Shown here in pieces: positions 8,517 to 17,996 of a stretch of DNA of 56,500 nucleotides. The stretch is from an uncultured Kiritimatiellota bacterium. GTDB taxonomy: Bacteria > Verrucomicrobiota > Kiritimatiellia > RFP12 > DVOR01. Both the position numbers and the translations under genes were made by a program. The stretch covers positions 1 to 56,500 of the forward strand of contig CALXMT010000014.1 in assembly GCA_944389545.1 (NCBI GenBank), given 5' to 3'. Under the pieces are notes generated by a model. The model was not told the DNA's origin. It worked only from the letters and a program-made list of their open reading frames with translations, and ran no database searches. Numbering within the stretch: position 1 is the first letter of the stretch; the number at the start of each line of letters is the position of its first letter.

Positions 8517-10913
8517 ATGAGCGCAGACGGAATCATCGCTAAACCGGTCCAAAATCCCCTCTGCCCCAAGTGCGGGGCTGCGTTGCCCGAGGCCGAGCCC
8601 CTGTCGGAGGTCGTGTGCCCGGCCTGCGGCGAGACGGTGATGGCGCCGGGTATGCTGGCGGGGAAGTATCGTCTCACGCGGCGCATTGGCGCGGGCGGCA
8701 TGGGCGCGGTCTACGAGGCGCTCGACGAGGGCCTTGAGCGCAAGGTGGCCGTGAAGGTCATCCTCAAGGAAAAGGCCGCGGAAGACCCCGACTTCCTGAC
8801 GAACTTCAAGAAAGAGGCCGTCGCCGCCAGCCGGTTCCAAGACGCGCACATCGTCTCCATCTACGATTCCGGCGAGGAGGCGGGGCAGCCCTATCTGGTG
8901 ATGGAGCTGGTGGAGCCGGACTCGCTGGACCGGATGATGAAGTCGGGCCCCGTGATGCCGGGCACCGTGCTGAACGTGGGTAGCCAGATTGCCCAGGGCC
9001 TCAAGGCCGCCGCCGATGTCGGGATGGTCCATGGCGACGTCAAGCCCGAGAACATTCTCATCAATGACAAGCGCGAGGCCAAGTTGGCCGACTTCGGCAT
9101 CGCCGCGCTCATGGGTGCCCACGCCGCCGCCAACAACGAGGTCTGGGGCACGCCCTATTACATCGCCCCCGAGACGCTCCGCAAGCAGAAGGTCGACTTC
9201 CGCGCGGACATCTATTCGCTCGGCGGCACGCTCTACCACGCCATCGCCGGGGTGCCGCCCTTCGAGGGGGCCGACGCGGTGGAGGTGATGAAGGGCCGCC
9301 TGGTGGGCCCCGCCCGCCCCTTGCGCCAGCTCGCGCCGAGCTGCCCCGAAGGCATCGAGAAGATCATCATGCGCATGCTCGAGGCCGAGCCCGCCCGCCG
9401 CTATCCGAACTATTCCGCGCTCCTCAACGACATGGACAAGGAGCTCCGCGCGGTCAAGTCTCAGATTGGCGGCGGCAAACGCATCGTCCTCAAGGGGGCC
9501 ACGTCGCCCTCGCGTCCCATGCCCGTGGTGACCAACCCGAACGCGCCGCTCGTGCCCGAGGCCGAAGAGAAGCCCGGCATGAGCGTGGGGATGCTCGTGG
9601 GGATTGGGGTGGGTGCCGTTGCGTTCCTCGCGATTATCGTTGGTGCCGTTCTCTTCGTTGCGCTTGGCGGCGAAGACGAGTCCGCGCCGAAGAAATCTGA
9701 AGCCGCGGCCCCGGCGGTCGTCGACCCTGCCGAAGTGCAGCGCACCGCAGACTTGGAGGCGCTCGTTGCCCTCAGCGAGGGCGCCGTCAAGCGCGCGGGC
9801 GATCTCACCAAGGGCGCCAAGGACACCGAGGCCGCCATCAAACGTCTTGCCGACGAGCTTCGGAAGGTCACGTTGCCGGAGAACGAATCTTGGCTCGAAC
9901 CCGCCGAGGGCGAGGCACCCAATGAGGTCTACGCGACCCTTCAGGCGCTCTATGGCCGCCAAAAGGCCATCGCCGCCGCGGCCGACCAGGCCGAGGCCGC
10001 CCGCAAGGCCATCGACGGCGAGCGCGCCAAGGCCGAGGCGCCGGAGGCCACGCCAGAGGCCGTCGCCGCCGCCCTTCAGGCCGCGCAGAAGGCCGACAAG
10101 GATTGCGCCGCCGCCGTCAAACCTGCGCTCGCCGACCTCAAGGCCTTCCAGGCCATCGAAAAGACCTGGCAACCGCTCCTCGCTCAGGCCACTTCTGCGC
10201 ACCAAGCCGCCCTCGAGGCCCAGGCGAAAGCCGAGGAGGCCACGCGTCAAGAGGAGGCGCGCCAGGCCGAGGAGGCGCGTCGCCGCGAGGCAATCGCGCG
10301 TGAGGTCGAGTCCGTCACGGTCGCCGAGAACCGCATCACCGTCACCCGTCCGCTCGATTGCTTCCGCCCCGAGGACGCCCTCAAGGCCTTCGAACGCGCC
10401 TGCAACACTGACAAGCTGACGTCCCAGGAGGCCAAGGACGCGGCTCAGACCGTGAAAGACCGCATCGGCGCGCTCAAGGACTTCCAGGACTGGATTGTCG
10501 AGCAAGCGGCGGCCGGCACGCTCTCTGCCTATGGCATCTCCGCCGCCGACGCCAAGGGTGTTACAATCCACGGCACCACGCTCACCTGGGAGGACTTCGC
10601 CACCAAAAACGCCGGGCAGATGGCCGCCGGTCGCCTCATCCATGGCTCCCTCGCCGACGAGGCCGGCGCCCGCGCCGCCGGGCTTGACCGCCCCTCCGAA
10701 CGCGCCGAAAAGGCGCTCGGCGCCTACCTCTTCCTTAACCGTTATTGCGGAGATCTCTTGGGGCGTTCGGCCTTCCTGCGCAACACGTCGGAGGCCCTGC
10801 GCGCCGCCGTTCTCGCCGTGCCCATTGAGGCTAAGAAGCTTGAGCGGATCGAACCCTCCGCCGCCGCGACGGAAGGGGAAGGTGAGGCCGAGGAGACCGA
10901 GACCGCCGAGTGA
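8517..10913 (+). CDS. Membrane Ser/Thr protein kinase with N-terminal zinc ribbon
   Basis: A 798-aa Hanks-type kinase. An N-terminal zinc ribbon (Cys16, 19, 34, 37) precedes the kinase domain (about 51-310). That domain has the GAGGMG loop at 58-63, Lys80, the catalytic loop HGDVKPEN (172-179, with Gly in place of the usual Arg of HRD), DFG 192-194 and APE 217-219. A single membrane span lies at about 355-382, followed by a roughly 400-residue Ala/Glu-rich coiled region that is presumably extracytoplasmic. No PASTA repeats are seen. AAGGAGTGAG precedes the ATG. HGD instead of HRD suggests it is not activated by activation-loop phosphorylation. Confidence 0.88.
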   Translation: MSADGIIAKPVQNPLCPKCGAALPEAEPLSEVVCPACGETVMAPGMLAGKYRLTRRIGAGGMGAVYEALDEGLERKVAVKVILKEKAAEDPDFLTNFKKEAVAASRFQDAHIVSIYDSGEEAGQPYLVMELVEPDSLDRMMKSGPVMPGTVLNVGSQIAQGLKAAADVGMVHGDVKPENILINDKREAKLADFGIAALMGAHAAANNEVWGTPYYIAPETLRKQKVDFRADIYSLGGTLYHAIAGVPPFEGADAVEVMKGRLVGPARPLRQLAPSCPEGIEKIIMRMLEAEPARRYPNYSALLNDMDKELRAVKSQIGGGKRIVLKGATSPSRPMPVVTNPNAPLVPEAEEKPGMSVGMLVGIGVGAVAFLAIIVGAVLFVALGGEDESAPKKSEAAAPAVVDPAEVQRTADLEALVALSEGAVKRAGDLTKGAKDTEAAIKRLADELRKVTLPENESWLEPAEGEAPNEVYATLQALYGRQKAIAAAADQAEAARKAIDGERAKAEAPEATPEAVAAALQAAQKADKDCAAAVKPALADLKAFQAIEKTWQPLLAQATSAHQAALEAQAKAEEATRQEEARQAEEARRREAIAREVESVTVAENRITVTRPLDCFRPEDALKAFERACNTDKLTSQEAKDAAQTVKDRIGALKDFQDWIVEQAAAGTLSAYGISAADAKGVTIHGTTLTWEDFATKNAGQMAAGRLIHGSLADEAGARAAGLDRPSERAEKALGAYLFLNRYCGDLLGRSAFLRNTSEALRAAVLAVPIEAKKLERIEPSAAATEGEGEAEETETAE

Positions 10914-11608
10914 GCGCGGCGCGCCCAACCATGAAAAAGGCGCTCCTCTTCCTGCTTGCGCTCGCGGGGGTCCCCTTTGTGTGGGCCTGTGTGCGAGCCC
11001 TGCTCAACAGTCTCGCCGCCGGCCTCACCGAGGACTCCTTTTTCGCGCCGGGGTGCGTTGCCTTTCTGGCCGGCGCCGCCGCGATGGTCGCGCTCTACTT
11101 CTGGAAGGGCCGCGAACTCTCCATCGTCTACGTCTTTGGTCACGAGATGACGCACGCGCTCGTCGGGCTCTGCTTCTTTGCCCGCATCCACAGCGTCAAC
11201 ATCCGGGAGACCGGCGGCTTTGTTGAGCTCTCCAAGAGCAACCTCTTCATCACCCTCGCGCCCTACTGCGTCCCTTTTTATCTCTTCATCGTCATCGGGG
11301 TGCACGCCTTGGCCACGTGCATCGCCCCGCAACCGGTGTGGCCCTGGTATGCGGCCTTTGGCGTGACGACTGCCTTCCATATCCTTTACACGTTGGACGC
11401 CCTCCTCACCGTGGCCCAGCCGGACGTCCGTGCCTATGGCCGCTTCTTCTCCTATTGGTTCATCTTGGTCGTCAACCTGCTTTTTGCGCTGTTGGCCCTG
11501 GTCGCCATCGGCCACGTCAGTTTCTGCGGACAAGCCCACGCCCTGCGCGTCCAGACCGTTGATGCCTACGTCGCCGTGGTCGACCTCGCCCGCCGCCTCA
11601 TCCCCTAG
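10910..11608 (+). CDS. Integral membrane HExxH (M50-like) protein
   Basis: A 232-aa polytopic protein with about five membrane segments. HEMTH (78-82 from the GTG start) is a zinc-peptidase HExxH motif embedded at a membrane segment, as in M50-type enzymes; no clear third ligand motif is seen. The GTG overlaps the kinase stop (GTGA), suggesting coupled translation, and an alternative ATG at 10931 gives a cleaner N-terminus (MKKALLFLL). Placement after the membrane kinase suggests a linked signalling or proteolysis role, but this is inference. A repeat hairpin begins 12 nt after the stop. Confidence 0.65.
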   Translation: MSAARPTMKKALLFLLALAGVPFVWACVRALLNSLAAGLTEDSFFAPGCVAFLAGAAAMVALYFWKGRELSIVYVFGHEMTHALVGLCFFARIHSVNIRETGGFVELSKSNLFITLAPYCVPFYLFIVIGVHALATCIAPQPVWPWYAAFGVTTAFHILYTLDALLTVAQPDVRAYGRFFSYWFILVVNLLFALLALVAIGHVSFCGQAHALRVQTVDAYVAVVDLARRLIP

Positions 11609-11776
11609 GAGAACGCAATGGGGCGGCTTATGCCGCCCCAGAGAACAGAGCGTGCAGGCGCGGAGCGCCAAACCTTCCACGGCCACAGAGAACGGAGAAC
11701 AGAACGCCCCTGCGGGGCGACGGATGAAGCCCTGTCCAAACTTCCAAGCCTCTAAACTTCCAAACTTCCAACTGCC
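11609..11776. repeat. Repeat tract between the HExxH and SIR2 genes
   Basis: The gap is almost wholly repeat modules: hairpin GGGGCGGC/GCCGCCCC (11620-11639), hairpin GGCGC-GGA-GCGCC (11657-11669) followed by CCTTCCACGG, hairpin CGCCCC-TGC-GGGGCG (11705-11719), and a CCAAACTTCCAAGCCTC run that touches the next start codon. Confidence 0.75.
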
Positions 11777-12520
11777 ATGAATCCTGTCGGCCAACTGCTT
11801 GATTTGCTCCACGAATCCACCTCCACCGTTGCCTTCACCGGCGCCGGCGTCTCCACCGCCAGCGGCATCCGCGACTTCCGCGGCAAGAACGGCGTCTATC
11901 GCGACACCTTCAAGGGCTACGCCGTCGAGGAACTCTTCGGTCTGCCCCTCTTCGAGCACGACCCCTCCATCTTCTACGAATGGAGCAAAGACTTCGTCTA
12001 CGCCATCGACGCCCACCGCCCCAACATCGTCCACCGCGTCCTGGCCGACCTCGATGCCCACGGACTCCTCTCCGCCGTCGTCACCCAAAACATCGACCGC
12101 CTCCACACCCTCGCCGGCAGCAAGACTGTTTACGAAATCCACGGCTCCCCGCAATGGCACCACTGCCTCACCTGCGGCCGCGCCTATCCCTATGACGACG
12201 TCGCCCCCACCGTGCGCGAAGGCCGCGTCCCCCACTGCGCCTGCGGCGGCGTCCTCAAGCCCGACATCGTCTTCTACGGCGAAAACCTCCCCGAGGACAC
12301 CCTCCAAAAGGCCCTCGACGCCTGTCGCCGTGCCGACCTCTGCCTTGTTCTCGGCTCCTCCCTCACCGTCTACCCCGCCGCCGCCCTTCCCCGCGAGGCC
12401 TACGAATGCGGGGGCCGCCTCGTCATCGTCAACGATTCCCCCACGCCCCTCGACCGCCTCGCCATCCTCCGCCTCCCCGACCTCGTCCCCACCTTCACCG
12501 AACTCGCCTCCATGCTCTGA
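11777..12520 (+). CDS. cobB: NAD-dependent protein deacylase (SIR2 family)
   Basis: Removes acyl groups from lysines using NAD+, giving O-acyl-ADP-ribose and nicotinamide. The 247-aa protein has the family motifs FTGAGVSTASGIRDFRG (NAD site), TQNIDRLH, the catalytic-His segment EIHGS, a four-Cys zinc site (CLTC and CACG) and GSSLTVYPAA. No ribosome site is seen, because repeat sequence runs up to the ATG, so expression may depend on read-through from the upstream operon. Bacterial sirtuins are generally called CobB; the exact acyl preference is unknown. Confidence 0.92.
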   Translation: MNPVGQLLDLLHESTSTVAFTGAGVSTASGIRDFRGKNGVYRDTFKGYAVEELFGLPLFEHDPSIFYEWSKDFVYAIDAHRPNIVHRVLADLDAHGLLSAVVTQNIDRLHTLAGSKTVYEIHGSPQWHHCLTCGRAYPYDDVAPTVREGRVPHCACGGVLKPDIVFYGENLPEDTLQKALDACRRADLCLVLGSSLTVYPAAALPREAYECGGRLVIVNDSPTPLDRLAILRLPDLVPTFTELASML

Positions 12521-12776
12521 TTGAAAGACAGCCAGCGTGGGGAACCGCAGATTGATCGGAAGTTTGGAAGTTTGGAGGCTTGGAAGTTTGGCCTCACGCT
12601 ACGCGGCACCCGCAAAGGCGCTGAAGAACCGCAAAGGACGCAAAGACTGCCAGAGCGGGGAAACGCAGATTCCGGAAGAACACAGAGTGGCACAGAGGAT
12701 ACAGAGGGTCACAGAGACGGGCGGTGTGCTACCGCATGCAGGACTGTCAGTATATTCCCTTGAGCGAAGGCGATAA
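12521..12776. repeat. Repeat tract downstream of SIR2 gene
   Basis: Holds an inverted GGAAGTTTGGAGGCTTGG run, a CGCAAAGGACGCAAAGAC segment and an element (about 12660-12750) with CACAGAGTGGCACAGAGG and an inverted AATCTGC-type hairpin (GTGTGC/GCATGC). Nearly the same element occurs at about 22859-22950. Confidence 0.7.
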
Positions 12777-12812
12777 AACTTGTGGGGCGGCCGAGAGGCC
12801 GCCCCACAAGTT
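12777..12812 (-). terminator. Rho-independent terminator
   Basis: A 16-bp perfect stem with a GAGA/TCTC loop (12777-12792 with 12797-12812). On the minus strand it is followed by TTTTATCG and lies 16 nt past the stop of the 12828-13331 gene. Confidence 0.85.
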
Positions 12813-12827
12813 CATGTGTGAGGGTGC

Positions 12828-13331
12828 TTACTGGTTGTTGGAGCCGTCCCAGTTCTCCACCATCTCCATCAGCGCGTAGAGCTCGGGGAGTTCTTTTTCC
12901 GTGACCTCGTAAAAGAGGTTATTGTCGGTCGTCAGGAAGAGTAGCCGGTTCTTACGGCTTTTCCAGAGGATATTACCGAACCAACCGCAAACAATCAGCA
13001 AAAGAAGGCCGATGGGGCAGGCAACATAACCGACCATTTCACCGCTTGGATCTCCCGACACCAGCCCGGCCACACCGAGAATGGCGAAGACAAGGCCGAT
13101 GAATGCCAGGAAATAGCAACCGATGGCACGGGCCGCAGGTTGGCAACCCTGCGCGACAACACGCATGTTGGATTGACTGGGCGCAAGCCGCATGACCTCA
13201 TTGCCTTGGGCATCTTTCACAAAAAGCCACTTGCTCGTAAGCGAGAGTGTCTGGCCGTCGTTCAAAACAACGGATTTGAGGGGCGCGGTACTGGCGTTTT
13301 TGACCGCGTTGTTTGGGTTTGTGGGTGCCAT
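12828..13331 (-). CDS. Hypothetical two-helix membrane protein
   Basis: A 167-aa protein of no family I recognise. A polar N-terminal domain (1-66) is followed by two membrane helices (about 70-91 and 99-120) and a short C-terminal domain with a beta-rich start (NRLLFLTTDNNLFYEV) and an acidic helix (EKELPELYALMEMVE). AAGGAGT lies 6 nt before the ATG, and a strong terminator follows, so the gene is monocistronic. The C-terminal part resembles short membrane-associated domains that sense or bind at the inner face, but no function is claimed. Confidence 0.7.
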   Translation of the reverse strand: MAPTNPNNAVKNASTAPLKSVVLNDGQTLSLTSKWLFVKDAQGNEVMRLAPSQSNMRVVAQGCQPAARAIGCYFLAFIGLVFAILGVAGLVSGDPSGEMVGYVACPIGLLLLIVCGWFGNILWKSRKNRLLFLTTDNNLFYEVTEKELPELYALMEMVENWDGSNNQ

Positions 13332-13987
13332 GATGGACTCCTTGGGTTGCGAGAGAGGGAATCATGGGGCCACCCATAAAAGAACCTCTCTCTATCTCCA
13401 CAGGGGGCCTTAGGATGCCTTGCAAGAAGATAGGGAGAGGCAATGCGCATGCGCGCACTCCACTTCCCATGACATCCTGCTAGAAAGTTCCTAAGTTTCC
13501 TGTGATGTCGATGGTTGCGTAGTCGCAATCAATCTGCGAAGGCTCTCCCTTCGCGTGCCACATAGTATAGCACATCCATCCCGAAACGTTACCCCCTTTG
13601 GAGATTTGCAATCCTGTTCGGGGAAAATGGGAACCGCAAAGACGCAAGGAGAGGCGCGAACCGCTTCGGGCTCCAGCGGTCGCTCTGCGGCTTCGCCGCT
13701 GACCGCGACCGCCGCCCTCCGTTTCGCGCCTTGAAGTTGTAGAGGATGTGGGGCGAAGCCCCTCCGTAAAAGCTGAACTTCCAAGCGTCCAAACTTCCTC
13801 ATCCCCCTTTTGAGCGCCCCTTCAGGGGCGCGATAGCGTGGAAATCCCAAGGGCGGCGCGACCAACGGGAGCGATGGAGCCCGCAGGGTTTCCACGCAAG
13901 ACCGTCTTCGCGGTAAAACTTCCCCGGACACTACTGGAAGATTTGCAATCCTGTTCGGGGAAACTTTCCCTAGACAGTGTTGGGAAA
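13332..13987. repeat. Repeat tract upstream of Sel1 gene
   Basis: No gene. An inverted GCGAAACGGAGGGCGG module covers about 13600-13735 (hairpin GCGGC/GCCGC), then a CCAAACTTCC-like run. The long GATAGCGTGGAAATCCC module (about 13808-13975) begins with the hairpin GCGCCCC-TTCA-GGGGCGC. CCGGACACTACTGG and CTAGACAGTGTTGG ends close it. A near copy of the long module lies at about 52055-52170, and inverted copies lie near 17620-17730 and 48840-48950. Confidence 0.7.
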
Positions 13988-14016
13988 TTGTGTTTCAGTT
14001 CCTAATTGTGTATACT
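13988..14016 (+). promoter_or_regulatory. Promoter of Sel1 gene
   Basis: TTGTGT (13988-13993), a 17-bp spacer and TATACT (14011-14016). The leader is short and carries TTGGAGG before the ATG at 14040. Confidence 0.55.
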
Positions 14017-14039
14017 TGCGCTATTTATTGGAGGTTCGC

Positions 14040-15482
14040 ATGAAGAGAATTGGTCTTGTCGCGTCGCTTTTGGTTTGCCTTTTGGGGGCTGTCGCTGTTG
14101 CGGTACCTTATGAGAGGCAGGGCGTGGAGCAAGGTGACCGTGAGACGGCAGGCGTGTTGGGAGAGCAAGGGGCCGATGGTTCTCTGTGGTGGTCCATGGG
14201 GCTCTGTTTGATGGCGCTTGGGGTGGTGTCGGAAAAGAGACCGAAAAAGGTCCGTGCCAAAGCGGGGAAGAGCGATGCCAACAGCCAAGACGTGGAGCAG
14301 GACTCGGTCGAGAAGGCCAAGCGTTATCAGGAAGCTGCGGAGCAGGGAGATGTTGAGGCTCAATATAATCTTGGCATGTGCTATGTCGCCGGTCAAGGGG
14401 TGGAGCAGTCTTATGAGGAGGCGGCGAAGTGGTTTCGTGTGGCCGCGGAGCAGGGATACGCCAAGGCGCAAACCGGCCTGGGCGTGTGTTATGCCCATGG
14501 TAAAGGGGTGAGGCAGTCCGACAAGGAGATGGTGAAGTGGTTTCGCGCGGCGGCAGAGCAAGGATTCGCCGAGGCGCAAAACAACCTTGCTTGGTGCTAT
14601 GCCAATGGGGAAGGGGTGAGTCGGTCCTCTAAGGAGGCGGTGAAGTGGTACCGTAAGTCCGCAGAGCAAGGGAATGCCTGGGCACAAAACAGCCTTGGCG
14701 AGTGCTATCTCTATGGTCGCGGAGTGAAACACTCCTATACAGAGGCGGCAAAATGGTTCCGTTCGGCGGCGGAACAAGGATTTGCCGAGGCGCAATACAA
14801 GCTGGGCGAGCGTTATCTCTCCGGTCAAGGCGTGGAGCGGTCCGCCGAGGAGGCGGTGAAGTGGATTCGTAAGGCCGCGGAGCAAGGAGAGGTTGAGGCA
14901 CAATGCCACCTTGGCATGTGTTATGCCGAAGGCAAAGGCGTGGAGCAGTCCTACGAGGAGTCGGTGAGATGGTACCGCGCGGCGGCTGAGCAAGGAGATG
15001 TCGAGGCACAATTCCTCATTGGCATGTGTTATGCCGAAGGCAAAGGTGTGGAACAGTCTGATGAGGAGGCGGAGAAATGGTACCGCAAGGTTGCGGAGCA
15101 AGGAAGCGCCTTGGCGCAATATTGCCTTGGAGAGCTGTATTTCAACGGCAAAGGCGTGAAGCAGTCTTATGAAGAGGCGGTGAAGTGGTATCGCGCGGCG
15201 GCGGAGCAAGGGTTTCCCGAGGTGCAATACAAGCTTGCCCGGTGTTATGCCGAAGGCAAAGGCGTGGAGCAGTCCGATGAGGAGGCGGCGAAGTGGTACC
15301 GCACGGCTGCGAAGCAAGGATTTGCCGAGGCGCAATACAATCTTGGCCTGTGCTATGCTGAAGGCAAAGGCGTGGAGCGGTCTAATAAGACGGCAAAGGT
15401 TTGGATGGAAAAAGCCGCGAGACAGTACGTCGAAGAGGCGATAGCGTGGTTAAAGTCTAGGCCACGCCGTCGCTCGCGGTGA
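14040..15482 (+). CDS. Exported Sel1-repeat protein
   Basis: A 480-aa protein. A signal peptide or anchor (about 1-24, MKRIGLVASLLVCLLGAVAV) and a second short hydrophobic patch (SLWWSMGLCLMALGVV) are followed by ten consecutive 36-residue Sel1-like repeats (pattern KWYRxAAEQGxAEAQ..LGxCYxxGKGVEQSxEEA) and a partial eleventh. Sel1/TPR-like solenoids bind proteins; no enzyme domain is attached, so it is probably an envelope scaffold or adaptor. TTGGAGG lies 6 nt before the ATG. The repeats are similar at DNA level, so copy number may vary by slippage. Confidence 0.88.
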   Translation: MKRIGLVASLLVCLLGAVAVAVPYERQGVEQGDRETAGVLGEQGADGSLWWSMGLCLMALGVVSEKRPKKVRAKAGKSDANSQDVEQDSVEKAKRYQEAAEQGDVEAQYNLGMCYVAGQGVEQSYEEAAKWFRVAAEQGYAKAQTGLGVCYAHGKGVRQSDKEMVKWFRAAAEQGFAEAQNNLAWCYANGEGVSRSSKEAVKWYRKSAEQGNAWAQNSLGECYLYGRGVKHSYTEAAKWFRSAAEQGFAEAQYKLGERYLSGQGVERSAEEAVKWIRKAAEQGEVEAQCHLGMCYAEGKGVEQSYEESVRWYRAAAEQGDVEAQFLIGMCYAEGKGVEQSDEEAEKWYRKVAEQGSALAQYCLGELYFNGKGVKQSYEEAVKWYRAAAEQGFPEVQYKLARCYAEGKGVEQSDEEAAKWYRTAAKQGFAEAQYNLGLCYAEGKGVERSNKTAKVWMEKAARQYVEEAIAWLKSRPRRRSR

Positions 15483-15757
15483 AGCTGTCAGCCTGGTTGA
15501 GGAGGGGCAATCGGGTTAGGCAAGTGAGGCGCTTGTGCGCCCCACCTGCCTTTATTTTAAGGACCCGTCGTGAGCACCTCTGGCAGTCTTGCGTGCGGTA
15601 GCACGCCCTTAATCTGCCCAAAATCTGCTGTTTCTACGCTGGCAGTCTTCTTTGTGTCCTTTGTGGTTCTTCGTGGCCTTAGCCGTGGAAGGTTTGGCCC
15701 TTTGGGCCTGCACGGTGATAGCCGCGCAGCGTCACCAAACTTCCAAACTTCCGCGAG
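15483..15757. repeat. Repeat tract upstream of DUF1846 gene
   Basis: No gene. It contains an AATCTGC module with a perfect GCGTGC/GCACGC hairpin (15591-15606), a TTTGTGGTTCTTCGTGGCC segment, an inverted CCTTCCACGG module with its GGCCC/GGGCC hairpin (about 15680-15720) and CCAAACTTCC. Confidence 0.65.
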
Positions 15758-15787
15758 GTGACAGGCGAGGGGAGATTTTGTTATCAT
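15758..15787 (+). promoter_or_regulatory. Promoter of DUF1846 gene
   Basis: GTGACA (15758-15763), an 18-bp spacer and TATCAT (15782-15787), 47 nt before the ATG. Confidence 0.5.
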
Positions 15788-15834
15788 AGCGCCCCGTGTT
15801 CGGGCACGGAAGCCCGCATGAAACGGAGCGGACG

Positions 15835-17355
15835 ATGAGCAAAATCGGGTTTGACAACGAGGCCTATCTCAAGCAACAGGCTGAGGGGCTCATGAAGCGG
15901 GCCGAGGCTTTCGGCAACAAGCTGTATTTGGAATTCGGCGGCAAGCTGATGTTTGATTATCACGCCGCCCGCGTGTTGCCCGGCTATGACCCGAACGCCA
16001 AGCTGCGTCTGCTCCGTTCGCTGGGCAACAAGGCCGAAATCATCCTCTGCGTCTATGCGGAGGACATCGAGCGCAAGAAGATGCGTGCGGACTTTGGCAT
16101 TTCGTATGACGACGACGCGCTCAAGCTGATCGACTCCCTGCGCGACTGGGGCATCCACGTCTGCGCGGTGGTCATCACGCGTTTTGATGGGCAGCCTGCG
16201 GCGTTGCAGTTCCGCAACAAATTGGAAGCGCGCGGCATCACGGTGAAGCTCCATCGCGCGGTGCCGGGCTATCCTTCCAACCTCGACCGCGTCGTCTCCC
16301 CGGAGGGCTACGGCGCCAACGCGTATGTCGAGACCACGCGTCCCATCGTGGTGGTGACCGGTCCCGGCCCCGGTTCTGGCAAGCTGGCCACCTGCCTGAC
16401 GATGCTCTACCACGACCGTATGGCCGGTCGCCCCGCGGGCTACGCGAAGTTCGAGACCTTCCCGGTGTGGGACCTGCCGCTCAAGCACCCGGTGAACCTG
16501 GCCTACGAGGCCGCCACCGCCGACCTGGGCGACATCAACATGATTGACCCCTTCCACCTCGAGGCCTACGGCAAGGTGGCCGTCAACTACAATCGCGACG
16601 TGGATGCCTTCCCCATCCTCCGCGAGATTTGGACGCGTCTGGACGCCTCGGGGCAGTGCCCTTACAAGAGCCCCACGGACATGGGCGTCAACCGCATCTC
16701 CGCCGGCATCGTCGATGACGAGGTCTGCCAGGCCGCCGCCTGCCAGGAGGTCATCCGCCGCTACTTCCGTCACCTCTCCGACGCCGTTGCCAAGGGTTCC
16801 AACGACAAGCACCCCGTTGAGATTGTGGAGCGCCTGATGCACCAGCTCCACCTCAAGCCCGAGGACCGTCCTGTCGTTCAGCCCGCGCGTCAGGCCGCGC
16901 ACGACGCCTCGCTCACGCACACGCTCGAAGGCGTCGCTTGCGGCGCGGCTCTGCAGTTGCCCGATGGACAGATTGTCCAGGGCAAGAACTCCCCGAGTCT
17001 CCATGCCGCCGCGGCCACCGTGCTCAACGCCGTCAAGCGTCTGGCCGGCATCCCGCAGGAGCGCCATCTGCTCGCGCCCGAGACCATCGCCTCCGTCACG
17101 CACATGAAGCAGGGCATCCTCAAGGGCAAGTACGGCTCACTCAACCTGGACGAGACCCTCGTCTCTCTGGCCATCTGCGCGGCCACCGACCCCGCCGCCA
17201 AGGCCGCGCTCGAGCGCCTGGCCGATCTCCGTGACTGCGAGATGCACCTCTCGCACATGCTCACGCCCGGCGATGAGGCCGGCCTCCGCCGTCTGGGCAT
17301 CCGCGCCACCAACGATCCCCTCTTCGCCACCGCGGAACTCTTCGTTGACGCTTGA
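15835..17355 (+). CDS. DUF1846 family protein
   Basis: A 506-aa protein matching the DUF1846 family, conserved and widespread in anaerobes. It has [20 protein letters not shown] near the N-terminus, a nucleotide-binding-like segment [17 protein letters not shown] (about 177-193) and conserved blocks [15 protein letters not shown] and [11 protein letters not shown]. The family is structurally characterised, but its biochemical role is not known to me. The ATG at 15835 follows CGGAGCGG; an upstream GTG in frame is less likely because it would fall within the leader. A repeat hairpin (17359-17378) follows 3 nt after the stop. Confidence 0.88.
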   Translation: MSKIGFDNEAYLKQQAEGLMKRAEAFGNKLYLEFGGKLMFDYHAARVLPGYDPNAKLRLLRSLGNKAEIILCVYAEDIERKKMRADFGISYDDDALKLIDSLRDWGIHVCAVVITRFDGQPAALQFRNKLEARGITVKLHRAVPGYPSNLDRVVSPEGYGANAYVETTRPIVVVTGPGPGSGKLATCLTMLYHDRMAGRPAGYAKFETFPVWDLPLKHPVNLAYEAATADLGDINMIDPFHLEAYGKVAVNYNRDVDAFPILREIWTRLDASGQCPYKSPTDMGVNRISAGIVDDEVCQAAACQEVIRRYFRHLSDAVAKGSNDKHPVEIVERLMHQLHLKPEDRPVVQPARQAAHDASLTHTLEGVACGAALQLPDGQIVQGKNSPSLHAAAATVLNAVKRLAGIPQERHLLAPETIASVTHMKQGILKGKYGSLNLDETLVSLAICAATDPAAKAALERLADLRDCEMHLSHMLTPGDEAGLRRLGIRATNDPLFATAELFVDA

Positions 17356-17909
17356 GGTGGGGCGGCTTGCGCCGCCCCGGAGAACGGAGAACAGAGCGTG
17401 CAGGCCCGGAGGGCCAAACCTTCCACGGCCACGGAGAACAGAACGCGCGGCAAGCGCGCGACGAACGTGGCCGTTTCCAAACTCCCAAGCCTCCAAGCTT
17501 CCAAACTTCCACCTTGGTACTTCACCGTTCGGCGCGTTGCGCCTCACTCCCTATCCCCATCCCTTGCGTTTCTGTGTTCTCGCGGCAAGCGCGACAGGCG
17601 GAGCCAGACCAATACTGTTCGGGGAAGTTTTTCCGCGAAGACGATTTGGCGTGGAAACCCTGCGGGCTCCATCGCTCCCGTTGGTCGCGCCGCCCTTGGG
17701 ATTTCCACGCTATCGCGCCCCTGAAGGGGCGCTCAAAGGAAAAAGAAAAAGCGACTAGGCGCGAAACGGAGGGCGGCGGTCGCGGTCAGCGGCAAAGCCG
17801 CAGAGCGACCGATGGAGCCCGGGCGTTTCGCGCCCACTATTGCGTCTTTGCGGTTCCTTTGCTTTCTGTTGCACATTCTACACTGTTTTATAATGATTAC
17901 AAAAAGTGC
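17356..17909. repeat. Repeat tract between DUF1846 and rubrerythrin genes
   Basis: No gene. In order: hairpin GGGGCGGC/GCCGCCCC (17359-17378), the GTGCAGG-CCCGGAGGG-CC module, the GCGCGGCAAGCGCGC element, CCAAGCCTCCAAGC, the TTCACCGTTCGGC module (hairpin GGCGC-GTT-GCGCC, 17531-17543), an inverted GATAGCGTGG long module (about 17620-17730) and the GCGAAACGGAGGGCGG module (hairpin GCGGC-AAA-GCCGC, 17789-17801). Confidence 0.75.
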
Positions 17910-17939
17910 TTGCCTTTTGGCGGTGCGTTGCTGTATAAT
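17910..17939 (+). promoter_or_regulatory. Promoter of rubrerythrin gene
   Basis: TTGCCT (17910-17915), an 18-bp spacer and TATAAT (17934-17939). The -35 is preceded by AAAAAGTGC, a string also present before the tRNA-Gln promoter. Confidence 0.65.
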
Positions 17940-17996
17940 GGGAGGCGTTTTCGGGGGTACCTTTTCCCCGACCACACGACAACCAGGAGAGACACC

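Noticed and set aside
8235-10928. Long open frame (897 codons) on the minus strand
   Set aside because: Antisense to the kinase gene, with a Gly/Leu/Arg-rich composition; the plus strand encodes clear kinase motifs.
12521-12763. Small proteins inside the repeat tract
   Set aside because: Frames in several phases translate the interspersed modules and have no start signals; the same peptides recur at other repeat copies.
17352-17996. Long N-terminal extension of rubrerythrin
   Set aside because: The frame is open, but it consists of translated repeat modules; the promoter and ribosome site place the start at 17997.
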